From the NCBI RefSeq assembly GCF_002813755.1, contig NZ_CP018061.1:2160001-2224000 (forward strand): DNA of 64,000 nucleotides, given 5' to 3'. Source of the stretch: Enterococcus mundtii. Its GTDB lineage: Bacteria; Bacillota; Bacilli; Lactobacillales; Enterococcaceae. The translations under genes were made by a program, and so were the position numbers. Of this stretch, positions 26,818-35,234 are shown piece by piece. The notes under the pieces were generated by a model. That model saw only the letters and a program-made list of their open reading frames with translations. It was not told the DNA's origin and searched no databases. Positions within the stretch are counted from its first letter, which is position 1, and every line of letters begins with the position of its first letter.

Positions 26818-26928
26818 AGATTGAGACAATGATGTTAGTTTCCAGAAATAGACAAAACCCTAAAATAGAAAATCAAATCTTAGGTGAATCGTAATACTTC
26901 TTGAAGCTATACACAATTGTCTCAATCT
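26818..26928. repeat. 13-bp inverted repeat spanning 111 bp, downstream of the LPXTG gene
   Basis: AGATTGAGACAAT (26818-26830) is the reverse complement of 26916-26928, enclosing 85 bases. On the minus strand the second arm is followed by GTTTTTTCG, so it may act as an extended terminator for the surface protein gene. It could also be a small ncRNA or a miniature mobile repeat. The rest of the gap 26553-26946 shows nothing clear. Confidence 0.5.
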
Positions 26929-26946
26929 CACACTTTCAATGATCGT

Positions 26947-29805
26947 TTAATTATTTTTCTTACGCTTCAGCCAGCTAGCTAATGCTGTACCTACCGCACC
27001 AAAACCAAGCAATGCAAATGCACTGGCTACTTCACCAGTTTTAGGCAGATTGTCGCCTCTTCTATTATTTCTAGTCGATGTAGCATTTGTCGCGATACTT
27101 CCACCTCTATTTCCCGAAGTATTTCCACTACCACCATTCGGAGTAGCAACAGGCTGTTCATTTCCTGGTTGGTCATTTCCAGAAGGAGCACTAATATTAT
27201 TTCCACCATCCCCTGTGTTTCCTCCGGTTCCGCCATTGCCATTACCACCATCTCCATCGTTTCCTGAAAGTGCTGTAGTAAGCATAATGGGTTCAGACTC
27301 TTCCCCTTGTAAAAAGTTGGTACTCTCGTCTGAAATCGCAGTGATCCAATATGTGGTGTTTGCACTCAATCCCAAAAATACGCCAGCTACTGCTGGTACA
27401 CCATCTGCGTATGCAACGACTCGCGCAAGCGGATTGGCTTGTGGATCTGTGTCGTAAATCAGGTAGGTCACATCTTGCAGCAATTCTTCCGCATGGTCAT
27501 GGTACCAGTGCTCGCCTGGTGTATCTGGGGTATCGTCATGGTGTAGAAGTGCAGTATCCGCAATCGTGATCACTTCATGGGTATTGTTTTGTTTTGCTAA
27601 TTCCTCGTCTATTCTCAAAAATGCACCGGCTGCTTTCGTGATTGCTTCGACATCAAAGAGATCTGTGACAAGATACTCATGATTCCCAATAGTCGGTAAG
27701 CCGGTAACCTCATAGTTAGAAAGGTTAACCGTGCCCCAATCAATGATCCAGTTCGCTCCTTCGATCGTATTCGTTCCAGCAGCACTATTCGTATACTGGA
27801 AGCTGGCTTCTTGCCACATCACCTCATCCTCAGGCGCTAACCCAGCTAACGTCGGCAGATCGAAATGATCGATTTCTGTCGTTCCATTGAATGAACGAGC
27901 AAAAACTGTCCCTTTTTCTAGAATGATCTCAGCCGGAGTCACTTCAATCATTGCTTTATTCCAATTCTGTCCAGGTTCTAATGTAGTGATACGACTGATT
28001 GGTGTAGCAGTCACTTCATAAATCCCAACACTAGAAATTTCCAAGATCAAATCCATACCATCGGCTGAAATGCTTACCCCATCCGCATCTGTCTCAAAAA
28101 GATAATCATCTGGATTTCCACCGCGTCCGAATAAAGAAAAGACATCAGTAAGTGGAATCTTTGTTTCTGCTCCACCATATGGCACTTGAAGCGTTTCTCC
28201 TAACGCATTGATCGGTAAAGTATCCCTCTCGTTACCCAGTCCTAGCTTAGGATAATTTGTCGTAGTATCCCACACCCAAGTGCTACCGAAATCCCAACCA
28301 TTTGATTCATAAGTCGTTTGTGTGCGCAATTCAATGACATCTAAAGGTTCAATGACCTCTTCGATCACTTGACCACCGATTGGAACTCCACTGTATAAAG
28401 CCTCAGAGTTATTATAGTAGTAATTATTGATATTCGTTCCACCTAAACCGAAATGATCGACATCGGATTCTCCAGTGACATCTCCCATCCCATAACTGTT
28501 TTTGATTGTCAGAGAGCCGGCATTACCGACAAAACCGCCAACAGCTTCAATGCCAGTTACATGTCCCGTACTATAGTTGCGTGCTACTTCAATCGCATAA
28601 GGATGAATGGCCCCGATAAATCCTCCGACATTCGTTCTCCCAATGACATCGCCCGTCGCATAGGAATCGACTACTGTACTGTAGAAGTCGTGTCCACCAA
28701 TCAAACCTCCCACGTTTTCACTTTCGGGGCTGTCAATATTCCCGGTTGCATACGAACGACTGACTTTACCCCAGCTATTCAAACCAATTAGTCCACCAGT
28801 ATTGATTGTATTCGCTGTGACATTTCCTGTGGCATAACTATCTACAACTGTGTTCCCATTTACTCCGATCAACCCACCAACAGCTTGAGGATACATGTAA
28901 GGATTTGCATTAACTGTTATCGTCGCTGAAGAAGATGAGCGAGCAATCGTAGTACCTGCGACAGTATTCGCCATATAACCAATTAGTCCACCAATGTTAT
29001 TCCCACTTGCTTCAATACTTCCACCACTAACAGTAGAATCAGTGACGGTCGTTGGTCCTTTAGATAGGTCATTGATTTGACCAATCAATCCCCCAACATT
29101 ATTTCCGTATAGCCCTCCCACGACCCGTGGATTTTCTAATGTGATCCCAGAAATCGTTGCACCGTCTGTCACACCGAAGAATCCACGATTATGCAGATCC
29201 CCAGGTTGTACCCCAGCATTCACTATCATATTACGGATCACTGTTCCAGGTTCAGCTGTAAAACTTCCAGTGAATTTTGTTGCTAAAGTTGTCCCATATC
29301 CAACAGGTATCCAATCTGAAGTGAGTGTAATATCATTCATCAATTGGTAATGCGCTGCGAGATCATTTCGCATTTCATTCAATTCAGCTTCAGTGGTGAT
29401 TTGGAAGGGCGAGGTGAGAGAACCATCACCAGCCCCTGAAAAGAAAGACTCAACAACTGCTTCACCTGTCTCCTCTATCTCTTCAACTACTGGAAATTGC
29501 TCCTCAAGCTGTAGTTCTGGTACTTCTAACAATTCTTGGTCAGTTTCTTCAGTTACCATGACCACATCACTGTCATCGTTGTTATCATCAGCCAAAAGCT
29601 CCGGTTTGTTAGATGTAGTTTCATCATTTGAGATTTCATCATCGAAGGTTTCTATTTCTTCACCTATTGTCTCTTCTTCAAAAAACGTATGTCTTATTGG
29701 ATCGATATCCTCTAAAACGTTCGCAAAAGTCGGTACTGTTTGCGCTAATACCATTGAACTTAAAAGTATATGTGCAATGAGTTTTTTCTTGTTCAGTTTA
29801 ACCAT
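26947..29805 (-). CDS. LPXTG-anchored surface protein with GLUG repeats
   Basis: The product is 952 aa when started at 29805 behind AGGGTGGA. A signal peptide (KLIAHILLSSMVLAQTVPTFA) is followed by an acidic spacer. Residues about 140-490 hold roughly nine GLUG-type repeats (for example VGGLIGLNSWGKVSRSYATG), a beta-helix adhesion module. Beta-sandwich-like domains follow to residue 870, then a Gly/Asn-rich stretch and the sorting signal LPKTGE with hydrophobic segment and KRKKNN tail. It should be attached to peptidoglycan by sortase A and act in adhesion. Confidence 0.88.
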   Translation of the reverse strand: MVKLNKKKLIAHILLSSMVLAQTVPTFANVLEDIDPIRHTFFEEETIGEEIETFDDEISNDETTSNKPELLADDNNDDSDVVMVTEETDQELLEVPELQLEEQFPVVEEIEETGEAVVESFFSGAGDGSLTSPFQITTEAELNEMRNDLAAHYQLMNDITLTSDWIPVGYGTTLATKFTGSFTAEPGTVIRNMIVNAGVQPGDLHNRGFFGVTDGATISGITLENPRVVGGLYGNNVGGLIGQINDLSKGPTTVTDSTVSGGSIEASGNNIGGLIGYMANTVAGTTIARSSSSATITVNANPYMYPQAVGGLIGVNGNTVVDSYATGNVTANTINTGGLIGLNSWGKVSRSYATGNIDSPESENVGGLIGGHDFYSTVVDSYATGDVIGRTNVGGFIGAIHPYAIEVARNYSTGHVTGIEAVGGFVGNAGSLTIKNSYGMGDVTGESDVDHFGLGGTNINNYYYNNSEALYSGVPIGGQVIEEVIEPLDVIELRTQTTYESNGWDFGSTWVWDTTTNYPKLGLGNERDTLPINALGETLQVPYGGAETKIPLTDVFSLFGRGGNPDDYLFETDADGVSISADGMDLILEISSVGIYEVTATPISRITTLEPGQNWNKAMIEVTPAEIILEKGTVFARSFNGTTEIDHFDLPTLAGLAPEDEVMWQEASFQYTNSAAGTNTIEGANWIIDWGTVNLSNYEVTGLPTIGNHEYLVTDLFDVEAITKAAGAFLRIDEELAKQNNTHEVITIADTALLHHDDTPDTPGEHWYHDHAEELLQDVTYLIYDTDPQANPLARVVAYADGVPAVAGVFLGLSANTTYWITAISDESTNFLQGEESEPIMLTTALSGNDGDGGNGNGGTGGNTGDGGNNISAPSGNDQPGNEQPVATPNGGSGNTSGNRGGSIATNATSTRNNRRGDNLPKTGEVASAFALLGFGAVGTALASWLKRKKNN

Positions 29806-30600
29806 AAATATATCCACCCTTCGCTCTCTAATCATATTTTAATATATGTGTAAATTATCTCATAAAATAATTGATAAATGAACTTTTTTGCTATTTAATT
29901 AATACTTATAATTAGATAACTCTAATTATATTGCAACCAAATGTTTTTTTGTTTAGTATATGAAAGTTCATGTTTACTCAAAGCAACTTCTTATTATTCC
30001 TTTTTCACTAATAAAGAAACACGAGATATTAAAACATTGTTATGTAAAAAAAATCTTTTTTATTTTCCACTAAAATAAAAGTATGTCCCTCTCTGAACAG
30101 AGAGAACTTTCAACATCTTCTTAACGGCTTCCAGTTTAATTACTAATTTGTCGATCTCTTACTTCGTTTCATAGAATGATAATTATAATGTTTCCTAAAA
30201 ATAGAAAAAACAATCTCCAACTTGCACATTGTAAATTTTACTCCTCATAAAATGATAAGGTTAATCATTGTTAATTCAGGCAATCAAAAGCGAAAGTGTC
30301 CTATAACCACCATGAATGATGGTTCGATCAATCATAAAACAAATAATTTTGTTTTGTTATTTTATTTTGATAGTATTTTCGGATCTTTCAACTGACAAAA
30401 ATAAGAAAAAAAGAAAAACAACCAGAAAATACACGGATGTATTTTCTGATTGCTTTCTTTTTCTTAGCAATTGATTTACGCAGATACAGATAAACAACTA
30501 ACTATTTTTTAGATATTCAAAATATAAGCCCATTGAAAAGGACGTAATCGCTTAAATTGATAGTGTCATTTTTCTAACTCTAAGTAACTGACCTTTTTGT
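29806..30600. other. Gene-free AT-rich intergenic stretch
   Basis: No frame with a credible binding site is visible. An 11-bp stem (30423-30433 with 30438-30448, loop about 4) flanked by A-rich and T-rich tracts looks like an orphan terminator. A TCTCTGAACAGAGA palindrome sits near 30093. The region probably contains the promoter of the surface protein gene and decayed sequence. Confidence 0.5.
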
Positions 30601-30605
30601 CTTGA

Positions 30606-30701
30606 TATGAAACAATCCAAACAATTATAGCTTTCGGTATGTTTACCGTTGCTTTAGTTGGATTGGTTGTTACAATGCTGAAAAATGACAAAGAGAAGTA
30701 A
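30606..30701 (+). pseudogene. Decayed holin-like toxin, first of three type I units
   Basis: The frame reads YETIQTIIAFGMFTVALVGL followed by VVTMLKNDKEK and a stop. This matches the pattern of holin-like type I toxins, a single membrane helix with charged tail. There is no start codon: TGA stands directly before the first Tyr codon. The downstream terminator and antisense promoter are still present. Confidence 0.6.
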
Positions 30702-30777
30702 CCGTCACTTTAGCGAGCCGATGGTTTACTTCTCTTTGAGTTAACTATTACACTTGCCACTACCTTTTAGCGGTGCT

Positions 30778-30848
30778 GTCAAAAGGAAACTGTTGACGCA
30801 GTTCCTTTTTTCGTTTTTATTATAGCACAACTCCAGCTTCTTCTTCAA
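30778..30848 (-). promoter_or_regulatory. Unit 1: shared terminator and antisense RNA promoter
   Basis: A GGAAACTG/CAGTTCC hairpin with T run (30781-30811) ends the plus transcript. On the minus strand TATAAT (30819-30824) and TTGAAG (30843-30848), 18 bases apart, form a promoter firing towards the toxin unit. Confidence 0.6.
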
Positions 30849-30946
30849 TTCTGATTCCTGATTCAGTGTATTTTAAGTGAACATACAAATTTTTCAAAAA
30901 AACATCCGTGTTTATCTAAAGTTCAAGGACTCTATCTAGGGCGATA

Positions 30947-30955
30947 TGCTATACT
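30947..30955 (+). promoter_or_regulatory. Extended -10 promoter of toxin unit 2
   Basis: TGCTATACT is an extended -10 element about 100 bases before the toxin start. The identical element occurs in unit 3 at 31399-31407. No good -35 box is visible. Confidence 0.5.
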
Positions 30956-31050
30956 TTTTGGGACAGTAAAGTTGAATGACGGTGGCGACTTCAAAAAAGG
31001 TGGTGGTGCTTATAGAGATAAGTACTGAAATCGAAGAAAGGAGAAGCCTT

Positions 31051-31158
31051 TTGTCTGTTGAAACAGCGTTAGGGCTAATGATCAGTTTCGGTTCATTTAC
31101 CGCTACTTTGATCTTTGGCATCCTAGCCTTGACCAACAAAAATGACAAAAAGAAATAG
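31051..31158 (+). CDS. Holin-like type I toxin, unit 2
   Basis: The product is 35 aa, starting at TTG after a GAAAGGAG site: (M)SVETALGLMISFGSFTATL followed by IFGILALTNKNDKKK. It has one transmembrane helix and a charged tail, the hallmark of the Firmicute holin-like/Fst-type toxins that depolarise the membrane. An in-frame ATG exists upstream at 30976 but would add a non-homologous N-terminus. Confidence 0.7.
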   Translation: MSVETALGLMISFGSFTATLIFGILALTNKNDKKK

Positions 31159-31228
31159 CCGTCACTTTTTCCCGGAGACGACTATTTCCACATTAGCATA
31201 AAATTCTGTCACCGGGTTTAGCGGTGCT

Positions 31229-31299
31229 GTCAAAAGGGAACTGTTGACGCAGTTCCTTTTTTCGTTTTTATTATAGCACAGCTTCAGCTTCTTGTTCAA
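31229..31299 (-). promoter_or_regulatory. Unit 2: terminator and antisense RNA promoter
   Basis: GGAACTG/CAGTTCC (31237-31243 with 31250-31256) plus T run form the terminator. The minus strand has TATAAT (31270-31275) and TTGAAC (31294-31299) separated by 18 bases, which would start an antisense RNA across the 3' end of the toxin mRNA. Confidence 0.65.
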
Positions 31300-31503
31300 T
31301 TCTGATTTCTGATTCAGTGTATTTTAAGTGAACATACAAATTTTTCAAAAAAAACATCAGTGTTTATCTAAAGTTCAAGGACTCTATCTAGGGCGATATG
31401 CTATACTTTTTGGGACAGTAAAGTTGAATGACGGTGGCGACTTCGAAAAAAGGTGGTGGTGCTTATGGAGATAAGTACTGAAATCAAGGAAAGGAGAAGC
31501 CTT

Positions 31504-31611
31504 TTGTCTGTTGAAACAGCGTTAGGGCTAATGATTAGTTTCGGTTCATTTACCGCTACTTTGATCTTTGGTATCCTAGCCTTGACCAACAAAAATGACA
31601 AAAAGAAATAG
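31504..31611 (+). CDS. Holin-like type I toxin, unit 3
   Basis: The 35-aa product is identical in sequence to the unit 2 toxin when started at TTG 31504. In this copy an in-frame ATG at 31465 (ATA in unit 2) would give a 48-aa form. The TTG has the better binding site (GAAAGGAG). Confidence 0.7.
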   Translation: MSVETALGLMISFGSFTATLIFGILALTNKNDKKK

Positions 31612-31686
31612 CCGTCACTTTAGCGAGGGTCGGCTATTTCTACAAAAAATATCTAATTCTTGCCACTAGCTTTTAGCGGTGCTGTC

Positions 31687-31753
31687 AAAAGGGAACTGTT
31701 GACGCAGTTCCTTTTTCGTTTTTATTATAGCACAACTTCGGCTTCTTCTTCAA
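31687..31753 (-). promoter_or_regulatory. Unit 3: terminator and antisense RNA promoter
   Basis: Terminator stem 31692-31698 with 31705-31711 and T run; minus-strand TATAAT at 31724-31729 and TTGAAG at 31748-31753, 18 bases apart. Confidence 0.65.
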
Positions 31754-31827
31754 TTCTGATTGATAGATAAGAAGGATTTATGGAGACAACTAATTGGCTG
31801 GACCAATAGATTCCGGCTTAAAAACGA

Positions 31828-32103
31828 TTACTCAAAATTTATGACAAGCTTTTTATCCAATCCTTGTGCTAGCTCGATCACTAACTCAATACTAGGATTC
31901 ATTTCACCTGTTTCAACTCGTGAAATGGTTGATTGAGGTTTCCCAATTTTTTGCGCTAATTGTTTTTGTGTTAATCCAGCACTTTTCCTTAATTCTGCTA
32001 GTTTTAACGCAATATCTAATTTAGCTTCTTCAATTTCCATTAGATGCAGAAATTCTTCACTTTTTTCCGCTCTTTTTTTTATATAATTTTGTACTTGACT
32101 CAT
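31828..32103 (-). CDS. XRE-family antitoxin (HigA-like)
   Basis: The product is 91 aa when started at 32103, five bases after an AGAGGTGG site. The helix-turn-helix (LTQKQLAQKIGKPQSTISRV) is complete, followed by the segment LVIELAQGLDKKLVINFE common in HigA-type antitoxins. Its ATG overlaps the toxin stop codon by one base (TGATG), so synthesis is coupled. Confidence 0.85.
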   Translation of the reverse strand: MSQVQNYIKKRAEKSEEFLHLMEIEEAKLDIALKLAELRKSAGLTQKQLAQKIGKPQSTISRVETGEMNPSIELVIELAQGLDKKLVINFE

Positions 32104-32450
32104 CATATCCACCTCTCGTTCTTACTTAAAAAATTGTCTCGCAACTTTCTACCTTTTTCTAACTCTCGTCTGGAAAGCTTATTTGCTTTCTTTCGAAACC
32201 CATGAGTAATAAAATATTCATGCCCTTTTCTTTGAAAATATATTCCTCTTAAAGCATTACTACTCATACTTGCTCGCACTTCATATAGATTGCTCTCCAG
32301 TTTTTTTACCCACTCTTGCCGCATAGCTGTATGTATATCTGTTTTTTCAATTTTATCAATGATTGATAAAATTTTTGCAGCCTCCTTGTCACTCAATGAA
32401 TCAAGGAATCTTTCAAATTCATCGCCCCACTTAAATTTAGGATGATTCAA
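32103..32450 (-). CDS. RelE/HigB-like mRNA interferase toxin (Gp49 type)
   Basis: The product is 115 aa with the Gp49/HigB pattern: an N-terminal helix pair (FERFLDSLSDKEAAKILSII), then LYEVRASMSSNALRGIYFQR and ITHGFRKKANKLSRRELEKG. The basic residues at the end of the core are the usual RNase site of RelE-fold toxins. Toxin-before-antitoxin order is typical for HigBA. Confidence 0.85.
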   Translation of the reverse strand: MNHPKFKWGDEFERFLDSLSDKEAAKILSIIDKIEKTDIHTAMRQEWVKKLESNLYEVRASMSSNALRGIYFQRKGHEYFITHGFRKKANKLSRRELEKGRKLRDNFLSKNERWI

Positions 32451-32475
32451 CTTATTTCCTCCTAATCATATCATT

Positions 32476-32495
32476 ATATAGCGAATTAGCTATAT
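32476..32495. promoter_or_regulatory. Operator dyad of the HigBA-like operon
   Basis: ATATAGC-gaatta-GCTATAT is a perfect 7-bp inverted repeat 26 bases before the toxin start, fitting autorepression by the antitoxin. Confidence 0.65.
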
Positions 32496-32648
32496 TTTTT
32501 TCTACTATTTGTTAAAAACTTTTTTCTTTAGGCAAATCAAATTTTCATGTTTATTTTTCCCTTCTTTTCATGGTTGATTTATCCTTTACACAATCAATTA
32601 CGCTAATTAAAGACTATTATTTTGATCTATATTGCTATCTTTAAATCA

Positions 32649-32679
32649 AAAAAAAAAAAAACGCCTAAAAAGGCGCTTT
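32649..32679 (-). terminator. Terminator downstream of the SIR2 operon
   Basis: GCGCCTTTTTAGGCG followed by about 13 T residues on the minus strand forms a strong terminator. It lies 270 bases after the stop of the 762-aa gene, with no other minus-strand gene between. Confidence 0.75.
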
Positions 32680-32860
32680 TGGTAGAAATTTGGAAAACTG
32701 TGCTTTCAAAAGTACGTAAACAAAGGTTTTTGTTCCTTGAGTTTTTCCCAGTTTTATTGAGTTTTGCTATCATTTCCGATACATCTTATTTAAAAAACAA
32801 TCTATAATTGAACTTGATTTAATAAGAATTTTAGTAACTGTGGTAGAAAATTGGAAAACT
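32680..32860. repeat. 20-nt direct repeat pair, possible integrase arm sites or ICE end
   Basis: TGGTAGAAATTTGGAAAACT (32680-32699) and TGGTAGAAAATTGGAAAACT (32841-32860) differ at one position. They lie in gene-free DNA between the HigBA pair and the ICE cargo. Such repeats are expected at the arm sites of tyrosine integrases or at att junctions. Which of these applies cannot be decided here. Confidence 0.4.
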
Positions 32861-32945
32861 AATATATTTAATTATTATTAACTTTTTTACATATATAACT
32901 TGTTTTTATATACTAATAGTCAAAAAAGTTAAATCGGCATCAACT

Positions 32946-35234
32946 TTATATAGGAAATTGTGTTTGCAAATAATTAAAGTCTTTTTCTAACAAATAATTT
33001 TTAAGTACATTTAGTAGCCTTTTTATATTTTCAATCATATTTTTTTTACTTAGTCCGGTAAGAATAATAAACATACTCTCTATAAAATTTTGACTTATAA
33101 CAATATAATTTTTCCGCAATAAAATCTTAATCATATTAATAAGTATACTGAATTGCCATTCACAATATTCATCCATTTGATAAATATAAGAGAACTCATA
33201 GTCTCCTAACTTTATTCCTTCGCTAGCTATTGCGTCTTCAAGAAAACCGATATATCTTAACGCAAATTCCTTTTCACTATTTTCTAAGTTAAGTAATAAA
33301 AATGAACTCGCTGTTTTTACAAATACATCTTTCTTAAGAAAATATTTAATCCAATTTTCTACTTCATTTTTTTTCTCAAAATTTGCATTTTCAAATAAGA
33401 TATTTAAAAATCTATAAAGAATTTTTTCTTTATACTCTGTATTCTTATCTAGTGTAATTCTTGCGTCCTGTGGGTTTATTTTGTATATTAACATGATTAA
33501 AAGATTCTTTTGGCAAAATTCATCTGAAAATGTGTTGTCTTCAAGTAATGAAATAGCTATTTCTTCAAAAAAATCCATTTTTTCATCTTGTCTCAAATTA
33601 TATCTATGGCAGAATCCTATAAACATATTTTTTGTTGGTTTTTCTATATTAAACTCAATATGATAAAGATTTTGTCCCATTAAATATTCTTTATATGGCT
33701 TTTTCAAAGAATTTATTCCCTCTACAATTGAACTTGAATAATATCTAAATACATCTTCATCAATTTTCTCGACAATATTATAATACCTTCCTAATCCCGT
33801 ATTAATAAAATCATTTAATTCTACAAAAACTGTTTTTTCTTTATTTAGGTAAATACTTTCTGTACTTAATAAATTAGGTTTAATGTCTTCAAATAATACA
33901 CGGAAGACTATATTATTATTATCCTTATTATTTTTAGTCAAAATTTTTATAATTTTTTCCTGTTCATAAGAAATATTAGTTATATCTTTAAAATTCATTT
34001 TTTCTAAAAAGGATTCTGCTATTTTTGTACTAATGTAATTATTTTCTGTTCCGGTCTCAAGCATTTTTACTATAGAAGGAGTTAAATTGGTATACAAACT
34101 CGGTTGGTTTATGATTCTCTCTAGAAAAATTTCATTAAATTTTTTATTTTTTTCCCAATTTGTTATTGGATTTAAAACTCTAATTATTTCTTCATTCTGT
34201 CCTTGTTTGCTTCGCTCGTTTAAAAAATTATCGTTAGATACCTGTGTTCGCCAATCAGGAAATTTATTCAATAAATCTACTAACACATCTACTTGAGATA
34301 AATTAGTTAATGGAGACACTGGAATAAATGGATGAGTTTTCACCCATCCTCCTGTAACTGGTCCAATGCCATCCACAAATTCTTCTTTTGTAGTTATTTT
34401 GTGTTTTTTTACATAGTCATTCATTTCTCTTCCATAAAATTTATCGTTAAAATTTATTATTCTATTTATCTTTCTTATTAAATCTTCAGGAAGTTTTTTT
34501 TCTTCTAAATCAATATTTATAATTATTCTTTGAATAATCTTAATTTTCAAGAAATCCTCTGGATATTGCGTATCTCCATCAATCAATAAAGACTGTTCCT
34601 TAATAATTTTTGTTAGTAATCCCACTGGAGTATGTTTTAGTAAATATGAATAATCATAATATTCCCAACTTCTACTTTGCTCTTCAAGTATATGGATAAG
34701 CATATTAAAAGTCTCATGTGTATAATTAATAGTTAAGACTTTACGTTTATCAAAAAATGGAACTCTTTCTTCTGCAATAACTTCAAGTAAAAATACACAG
34801 TTAAAGAATCTATCATCAATATTGTGATCAAAGTATTGGGTATCCATGAATTTTTTCAAATAATCACGATATTTTTGAACTTTTTCCAATTCATTCATAT
34901 TTGCAGTCATTTTATTAATAATTGAGATAATATTTGCTTCTGTATCATGGTTCCATGTATTAATTTCTTTTATTTTCTCAAAAATCATTTCTTTTATTTC
35001 TATTCCTATATCTTCAAACCTAAAGTTAAATATATGCCATAAATTACAAAATTTTGCGGTATCACAAATATAATTATCTAGAAATAATTGTGATTTGGAT
35101 AAGTATCCAAGTACAATATTTAAATTTTTAACATTGTACTGCCCATATTCTGAAAAAATTGAATCCAGAGTATAAAAATCTGCACGCTTTAAGGCTCTGT
35201 TTACTTCACTAATAAAAGAATCTTCACTGTTCAC
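32946..35234 (-). CDS. Uncharacterised 762-aa partner of a SIR2-like protein
   Basis: The product is soluble, rich in Lys, Asn, Ile and Glu, and appears almost entirely alpha-helical. No Walker motif, nuclease motif or membrane helix can be seen. It begins with GTG behind an AGGGAG site and overlaps the SIR2 gene by 11 bases, so the two are co-translated. Its codon use is very AT-rich. SIR2 proteins in defence are often paired with or fused to large helical sensor domains, and this is a candidate sensor. A relation to DUF4020-type partners is possible but unverified. Confidence 0.7.
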   Translation of the reverse strand: MNSEDSFISEVNRALKRADFYTLDSIFSEYGQYNVKNLNIVLGYLSKSQLFLDNYICDTAKFCNLWHIFNFRFEDIGIEIKEMIFEKIKEINTWNHDTEANIISIINKMTANMNELEKVQKYRDYLKKFMDTQYFDHNIDDRFFNCVFLLEVIAEERVPFFDKRKVLTINYTHETFNMLIHILEEQSRSWEYYDYSYLLKHTPVGLLTKIIKEQSLLIDGDTQYPEDFLKIKIIQRIIINIDLEEKKLPEDLIRKINRIINFNDKFYGREMNDYVKKHKITTKEEFVDGIGPVTGGWVKTHPFIPVSPLTNLSQVDVLVDLLNKFPDWRTQVSNDNFLNERSKQGQNEEIIRVLNPITNWEKNKKFNEIFLERIINQPSLYTNLTPSIVKMLETGTENNYISTKIAESFLEKMNFKDITNISYEQEKIIKILTKNNKDNNNIVFRVLFEDIKPNLLSTESIYLNKEKTVFVELNDFINTGLGRYYNIVEKIDEDVFRYYSSSIVEGINSLKKPYKEYLMGQNLYHIEFNIEKPTKNMFIGFCHRYNLRQDEKMDFFEEIAISLLEDNTFSDEFCQKNLLIMLIYKINPQDARITLDKNTEYKEKILYRFLNILFENANFEKKNEVENWIKYFLKKDVFVKTASSFLLLNLENSEKEFALRYIGFLEDAIASEGIKLGDYEFSYIYQMDEYCEWQFSILINMIKILLRKNYIVISQNFIESMFIILTGLSKKNMIENIKRLLNVLKNYLLEKDFNYLQTQFPI

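Larger units (their letters stand above)
30826..31731. repeat. Tandem duplication of about 452 bp carrying a toxin-antitoxin unit
   Basis: Equivalent sites recur at constant distance: minus-strand TATAAT boxes at 30819, 31270 and 31724, and TATACT boxes at 30950 and 31402. The second and third units are nearly identical over their whole length; the first is divergent. Confidence 0.85.

Noticed and set aside
27050..27457. Plus-strand frame rich in Pro, Phe and Leu
   Set aside because: It is the reverse of the Gly/Asn-rich wall segment of the LPXTG protein gene.
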